Below are positions 59,601 through 64,000 of a DNA stretch of 64,000 nt, one piece after another. Below the pieces are notes generated by a model that was given only the letters and a program-made list of their open reading frames with translations, was not told the DNA's origin and searched no databases. How positions within the stretch are numbered: position 1 is the first letter of the stretch; the number at the start of each line of letters is the position of its first letter. The position numbers were made by a program, and so were the translations under genes. Source of the stretch: Balanoglossus misakiensis (lineage: Eukaryota > Hemichordata); contig CM082596.2 of NCBI GenBank assembly GCA_040954595.2, forward strand, positions 5,146,001 to 5,210,000, given 5' to 3'.

Positions 59601-62600
59601 AACGATTAATCATAAAAACCACCAAAATTAATCAAGAATCAATTTTTTATGTCCTGAATTGTCTTCATAAAAGATATGTACTAGCAACTGAATAAATGCA
59701 GTAGGGGGGGTTTATGACAATATTATACATATCATGTAATTGATGTGGTAGAGGATTTGATGCAAATTTGAATTAAGGTCAGTTTGTTTGTGTCTTTGTG
59801 TGCATGAAATACAACGTTTGGTGAGACCGGTTGATTTTAATAGGATGGATTTTACATTATTATGCTGGATGATCCACTAGGTCATATTCAACAGAAGTAT
59901 GCAAGGATTTGTGACGTTGTGGCCACCTTCCTCCTACCTATGCAATGGAGACTCCCTTACTATATGCTGAATGAACCACTGGGTCATATATTCAACATTG
60001 GGATTTGTGACATTGCCCCCCCCCCCTCCCTACTACATATGTAATGGTGACTTCCTTACCAAGCCACTGCACATGGCTAGTTCACTTGGGTGGTTCTTGA
60101 TTGATGAGGAACCCTCTCAGAAGACTCCTCATTTGTACTGGACTTGTCAGGGGGGCATCTAACTTTCACTTTTGTTATCGTTATGTAATCCCTGTTGATT
60201 TATCCCTCTTTGGGGGAAACACTGCCTTTTTTACGCTTTTTTGTTTTTTGTTCGCGGGATGATTCACTGTCCTCCGTCAAGCGCAGGACGTGACGTACGC
60301 CAAACATAAAAACAACAGTCATTTAGTCGTCCTCGACTGATTTACCTAGCAAATTTGGAAGGGATTTGACAAAGCACTGGTGAATTGTGCTCAGAGCGTA
60401 ATAGCTGAGGCACAATTAAGTCGACTAGACGGGTGTTTAGTGTGTTTGATGAGCGCCTAGTTTAATTGATTAAAAAGAAGCGCACTTAGACCTGCAGCTC
60501 GGATCGCCGACTCCATTTCACCGAATCTCACCGTCCAATTTCTCCGCCGACCACATCTGTCAGAAACTCACTGAATTAGCCGTTTCATACATCAAGGTGT
60601 GCCATTAAATATAAAAAAAAACCTCGCTGTCTGGAATTTAACGACAAAAAATTAAACATTTTATTCCCTTAGTCATACACTCAGTCCCAGTAGAACAGAA
60701 AGCCATCATTTTAGTCCACTAATGATGTATTTTCTAAATATTAATCCCAATTATGTCTGCCTGCATTACGGGGTTTCTTTTGTCTTTACGAGCCCTCCGA
60801 GATTGTTTCGGCAACAGTAATATATCATATCGGCCAGTGATGTGTGCCGCCGATGTGATGTTATAGAAATTACTGCTTGGCTGTTTGTTCAATAATTCCC
60901 TATTTGAAGGGCGGAAAAGGACAGTTTGATTGTACTCTGGGATAGGTGGTGGGAGTCACAAAAGTTCACAGCCTGAATGATAACAAACTGTATGGTTAAA
61001 GTGAACGCGGTGAATATTGCTGTGTCCTATTAACTTTACTGCCACAAATGAATGTGATCCAGCCAGACTTTCTGGGATATATACAAATGATATACCCAGC
61101 CCTAATTTCTCCAATTTAGGGATTTATATTTGAAAGATTAAGATGAATTCGTCACACTGATTATTATAGTTGGTTTGTTGGCCCCTGTCAAAATGTTTTA
61201 AAATTTCATTGGAACAGTAGCGTGTGTACATGTACTGCCATTGTCAGTATCACTAAAGTAAAACCTTTTTAATGTGATTGTTTTGGTTATCATCCAGGTG
61301 ATAGCTACGTGCTGTGGTTGCCGTAGCAACGAATACACTGAAGACGGAGACTGCTGCGCGGAGTGCGAGGCCGGATACGGCGTGCTGCATCTGTGCTCGG
61401 AGTGGAACAACACCGTGTGCGTCGACTGCGAGCCCAAGACGACGTTCTCCAGCGCGGCCAGCCACACGGAGCCGTGCCGGTCGTGCAGCCAGTGCCCGCC
61501 GCACATGGACGTCCAGTACCCGTGCAACGCCACGCACGACACGGTCTGCGAGTGCTCCCAGAACTACTACGTGAACCCGGCGGACGACTCCTGCAGCCAG
61601 TGCGACATCTGCCCGGCCGGCTACAGCGCCGTGGTGCTGTGCAGTGTCGCGCAGAACTCAGAGTGTGCCCCGTGCGACAACGGGACTTATTCGGACGAGA
61701 CCAGCACCACAGCGCAGTGTAAACCCTGTGCTGAATGCGAGGAGGATGAAGTGGTTCTCTCTCCCTGCACAAGATTTTCTAATACTATTTGTTTAGGTAA
61801 GCAGAGGTGTCCGGTTTATAGAGGTTATTCTACATGTATGTCCAAGGGACGGGAAAAGATGTTTACAGTGAAACCTGTTTAAACTGAACACCAAAGGGAC
61901 TGAAGAACCAGTTCAGTTTGCAGAGGTGTCCAGTTTATACAGGTTCTTTTAACGTGTGGTTCTACATGTATGTCAAATTTGGAAAAGGTGTTTGGTATAG
62001 ACAGGTTTCCAGATTAGACAGGGTTCAGTTTAGTAGGAGTAGTATGACATATGAACTCACTTTTAACCCTTGCACCATCATGGTTGGGTCCAAATCCATT
62101 GCTGTCCAAATCCATGGGCATCTAAAAAGAGACACAAGGTGAAAAGGTTAAAGGGGAAAAATAACGGAAGTATTACACACACACAGCCAATGCTGGTTGT
62201 CTGATAGGGACTTATAGCAGCAATGAAATATAATTGTTTCTCGGCATTACTCAGAAATGAACTAAGCAGATTTAATATCACACTCTGTGACATAAACTTA
62301 GTCATCGGTGTTCCGCGATCACGGAGTTTTTATTGATTTCGGCAATTTGCCCCCTTGAAGTGGTAACGAGGAATGCGGACTGTGTTTGATTAAACACCGG
62401 CAGACCCCGTCGGCATCCCTGGGCCCTAATGAAAAAAGTCTGAATCAGATTCAGGTTCTGATTGACTCATCCACCGATGATGAAGTGTTTAATCTGATTC
62501 GTGTGGGTTCAAAGCTTTGGTACGTCTTTGGTAATGTTTCAGCAGTGAGCTAGCTAAACTTTGCCAGACAGATTACAAACTGACTTCATTACAGAGCAGC

Positions 62601-63692
62601 TGAGTCAGCTTGTATGGTTTTCAGACTAACCGGAACTTGCACGGAGTTGTGTGTTTACGGCGTCCTGCTGGACCCTTGTAAAACTTAACAGCTCCCCCAA
62701 ATATTCCTGGGAGAGCACACCTCGGCAGTTTTAATCCGGACTAAGAGGGCATTTGTGGGGGGCGTTAAACCTTTACAAACAAGTCGCGCTGTGCGAGGGT
62801 TTTATCAGAAATAATGACGCTGGGAGGCGATCAATGTCAAAACTGATAGCTCGTCCCAGACACCATTGTCAGTGAGGTTTTGTTTTTTTCTCGACAGTAA
62901 AAATAGAGGGGGGAACAGAATAAAAAACAGCGCAAAGTCTGTACTCCTCGTAAAAATACATTGTATTTTCCAGCAACCGGTCGTTGACCTTATTAAAAAT
63001 ATTCTCCAGACTTGCAGGGAGCACAGATAACCCTGCTTCCAAGCCGATAGCCCACCCTTGGCTGGTTTATTTCCCCCCAACTCTGAACTGACTCTGAGCG
63101 ACCCGCATGTTATCCATTATGTTCAATTTATTTCTTGAAATCACCAAGTCATAACTGGGCCTTACTCACATGCTATATAATTTTAAGACAGTCGATAAGA
63201 CTATAACTAATTTAATGAGAATTAACAGGTGTAGTGACTAAGTTCACACCAGTCAGGGCTGTGCCATAAATTGCAATAGGGGGTGAGAGACTTTTTTGTC
63301 AAAGGACACTCCAGTCAGGGCTGTTCCATGAATTTCATGGGGAGGGGTGAGATAAGTTTTTAAAATGGCCACATCATGATCGTAAGTACTGCATCTGTAC
63401 AATTCTCTTGTTTTCAAACAATTTGCCTTCTACTTGAGGATACATCATTTTCAACGCAACACTCTCTTCCAGATAAAAATGTTTACTTTGGTGAGCCGGT
63501 GACCCCACGGGTGCGGTGGTCCCTAACCACAAGAGGGCAGAATTTAGTGAAGTACGCCAAGACGGAGAACAGCAGTAGTGTGGTGCCTATCTACTGCTCT
63601 GTGCTCGGTGCAATCATCGTCGGTTTGGTACTCTATGTCGGTTGCAAGAGGTATAGAGTGTGGAAGAACAAACCGAAACATCACAAAGTCAG
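50608..63692 (+). CDS. NGFR: p75NTR/NGFR-like TNF-receptor superfamily protein, partial at the right edge
   Basis: NGFR orthologues are type I receptors for neurotrophins that signal through a death domain. Exons are 50608-50649 (signal peptide), 61298-61796 and 63473-63692, in agreeing phase. The first exon encodes MTPFSVFSLLCLCT and joins VIATCCGCRSNEY. Exon 2 encodes four cysteine-rich domains in a row: ECEAGYGVLHLCSEWNNTVC, CRSCSQCPPHMDVQYPC, CSQCDICPAGYSAVVLC and CKPCAECEEDEVVLSPC. Exon 3 encodes a short stalk, then SSVVPIYCSVLGAIIVGLVL, which closely matches the vertebrate NGFR transmembrane segment, and a basic juxtamembrane region (CKRYRVWKNKPKHHK). The death domain would lie past 63692. 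Intron 1 is 10.6 kb. The receptor exons are very secure; the signal exon is a prediction by phase and content. Confidence 0.9.
53960..54053 (+). mobile_element. TTAA-bounded palindromic mini-element, copy 3 (NGFR intron), best preserved
   Basis: It begins TTAACCCTTTCACCACCATG and ends GGGGTGAAAGGGTTAA. The terminal inverted repeats match over at least 14 bp and include TTAA at both ends. The middle has the common TTCTATAGCAAAGTTGGACC. Confidence 0.9.
57385..57472 (-). mobile_element. TTAA-bounded palindromic mini-element, copy 4 (NGFR intron, inverted)
   Basis: The element reads in the opposite sense: TTAACCCTTCCACCCCTATT, then AGGTCCAACTGCACCATAGA and GTTTGGACCAAACCATGG. The far terminal repeat is partly decayed. 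Confidence 0.8.
58044..58265. mobile_element. Longer element with related termini (NGFR intron)
   Basis: It begins TTGACCCTTTCAACGTCATA and ends TGGCATTCAAAGGGTTAA. Its terminal repeats resemble those of the 90-bp family, but the 222-bp interior is unrelated and non-coding. Confidence 0.55.
59856..60060 (+). repeat. Tandem duplication of about 105 bp
   Basis: Both copies have TATGCTG-ATGA-CCACT-GGTCATAT, then CAACA, GGATTTGTGAC and ATG-AATGG-GACT-CC in order. The copies have diverged by substitutions and by a poly-C run in the second. Confidence 0.75.
61793..62042 (+). repeat. Dispersed palindromic repeat just after NGFR exon 2
   Basis: Blocks such as GCAGAGGTGTCC-GTTTATA-AGGTT and CTACATGTATGTC occur twice (about 61800 and 61918), mixed with AACCTGTTTAAACTGAACACC in reverse sense. 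Part of it (TTCCAGATTAGACAGGGT) also occurs in a SETD2 intron near 32180. Confidence 0.6.
62063..62151 (+). mobile_element. TTAA-bounded palindromic mini-element, copy 5 (NGFR intron)
   Basis: It begins TTAACCCTTGCACCATCATG, continues GTTGGGTCCAAATCCATTG, and ends AAGGTGAAAAGGTTAA. Confidence 0.8.
63240..63365 (+). repeat. Tandem duplication of about 65 bp before NGFR exon 3
   Basis: Two copies of CCAGTCAGGGCTGT-CCAT-AATT are each followed by a G-rich GGTGAGA stretch and a T-run. They lie about 105 bp upstream of the exon 3 acceptor. Confidence 0.75.
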
Positions 63693-64000
63693 GTGGGTGC
63701 ACCTATCCTATTTTGTTCATTGAAGCCCCAATATAGCTGCCACTTTGAAAACATTTCATTTCACTAGAAAATTGTCCTAAGATCACTGAAAATGTTAAAA
63801 TTTTACAACAAAAACATAGACCCTTCTTAGAGTCAAAAAAGCAATATTCAGCTCTTGCAATCTTGAAACAACAACATAGATCTGATGTGATTTTTTATGA
63901 TATTGCTCTATAATATTGTACAACCATGATAAGGTCAGACATACATTCAGCTCGTGTATGATACTAGTTAGTAGATCGCGCTGGATTACTGGGTCATTTT

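Larger units (their letters stand above)
50650..61297 (+). other. NGFR intron 1
   Basis: The intron contains three palindromic mini-elements (53960, 57385 and 58044), a tandem duplication at 59856-60060, homopolymer G/C runs (for example near 53325 and 56892-56915), and stretches rich in TAATTA-type homeodomain motifs. No coding exon was found. Long introns of receptor genes often hold enhancers, but nothing here proves it. Confidence 0.55.

Noticed and set aside
1-64000. CRISPR arrays, operons, bacterial insertion sequences, integrons or prophage
   Set aside because: All genes have introns and metazoan domains. Repeats are microsatellites, tandem duplications or small eukaryotic elements, with none of the spacing of a CRISPR array.
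1-64000. tRNA and rRNA genes
   Set aside because: No GGTTCRANNCC-type B box with a matching A box and cloverleaf was seen on either strand, and no rRNA-like conserved stretch. A dedicated tRNA scan would be decisive.

Overview
This is animal nuclear DNA. Coding sequence is split into short exons with GT-AG introns, the spacers are AT-rich and full of microsatellites and small hairpin elements, and the recognisable genes are metazoan. A single p75NTR-type receptor, an intact SETD2 and a tubulin of the delta/zeta type suggest an invertebrate, most likely an invertebrate deuterostome such as amphioxus, with hemichordate or echinoderm as alternatives. The species cannot be fixed from the sequence alone. 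The exon models below were built by hand from splice sites and reading phase. All are phase-consistent from start to stop, or to the window edge for NGFR, except one junction in the tubulin gene.

Layout from left to right. A divergent tubulin (453-4559, +) converges on SLX9/FAM207A (7507-4982, -), with poly(A) signals that make their 3' ends overlap. SLX9 is head-to-head with a membrane-anchored JmjC/cupin_8 protein (7885-10325, +). That gene converges on a small SAM-dependent methyltransferase-like gene (13924-10746, -), which contains a GC-AG intron. Next is a secreted protein with internal repeats and three LDL-receptor class A modules (15776-19117, +), probably with a 5' UTR exon at 14994-15040. 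It converges on RNF41/NRDP1 (22317-21358, -; coding region in one exon). The 5' UTR exon of RNF41 lies head-to-head with SETD2 (24344-37846, +), the H3K36 trimethyltransferase, with AWS, SET, post-SET, WW and SRI domains.

From 38.9 to 50.6 kb I find no gene, only microsatellites, degenerate repeats and small palindromes. From 50.6 kb to the right edge runs an NGFR/p75NTR-like receptor. A signal-peptide exon at 50608-50649 is followed by a 10.6-kb intron, one exon holding four cysteine-rich domains, and a stalk/transmembrane exon. The death-domain end lies outside the window.

The genes do not form a pathway. They are ordinary single genes packed alternately head-to-head and tail-to-tail in the first 38 kb, then a gene desert and one long receptor gene. 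The most notable observations are a family of roughly 90-bp TTAA-bounded palindromic elements found five times, the nearly identical coding repeats of the LDLa protein, the GC-AG intron, a predicted 13-nt SETD2 microexon, and a frame conflict in the tubulin gene. I found no unknown defence-like or operon-like system.
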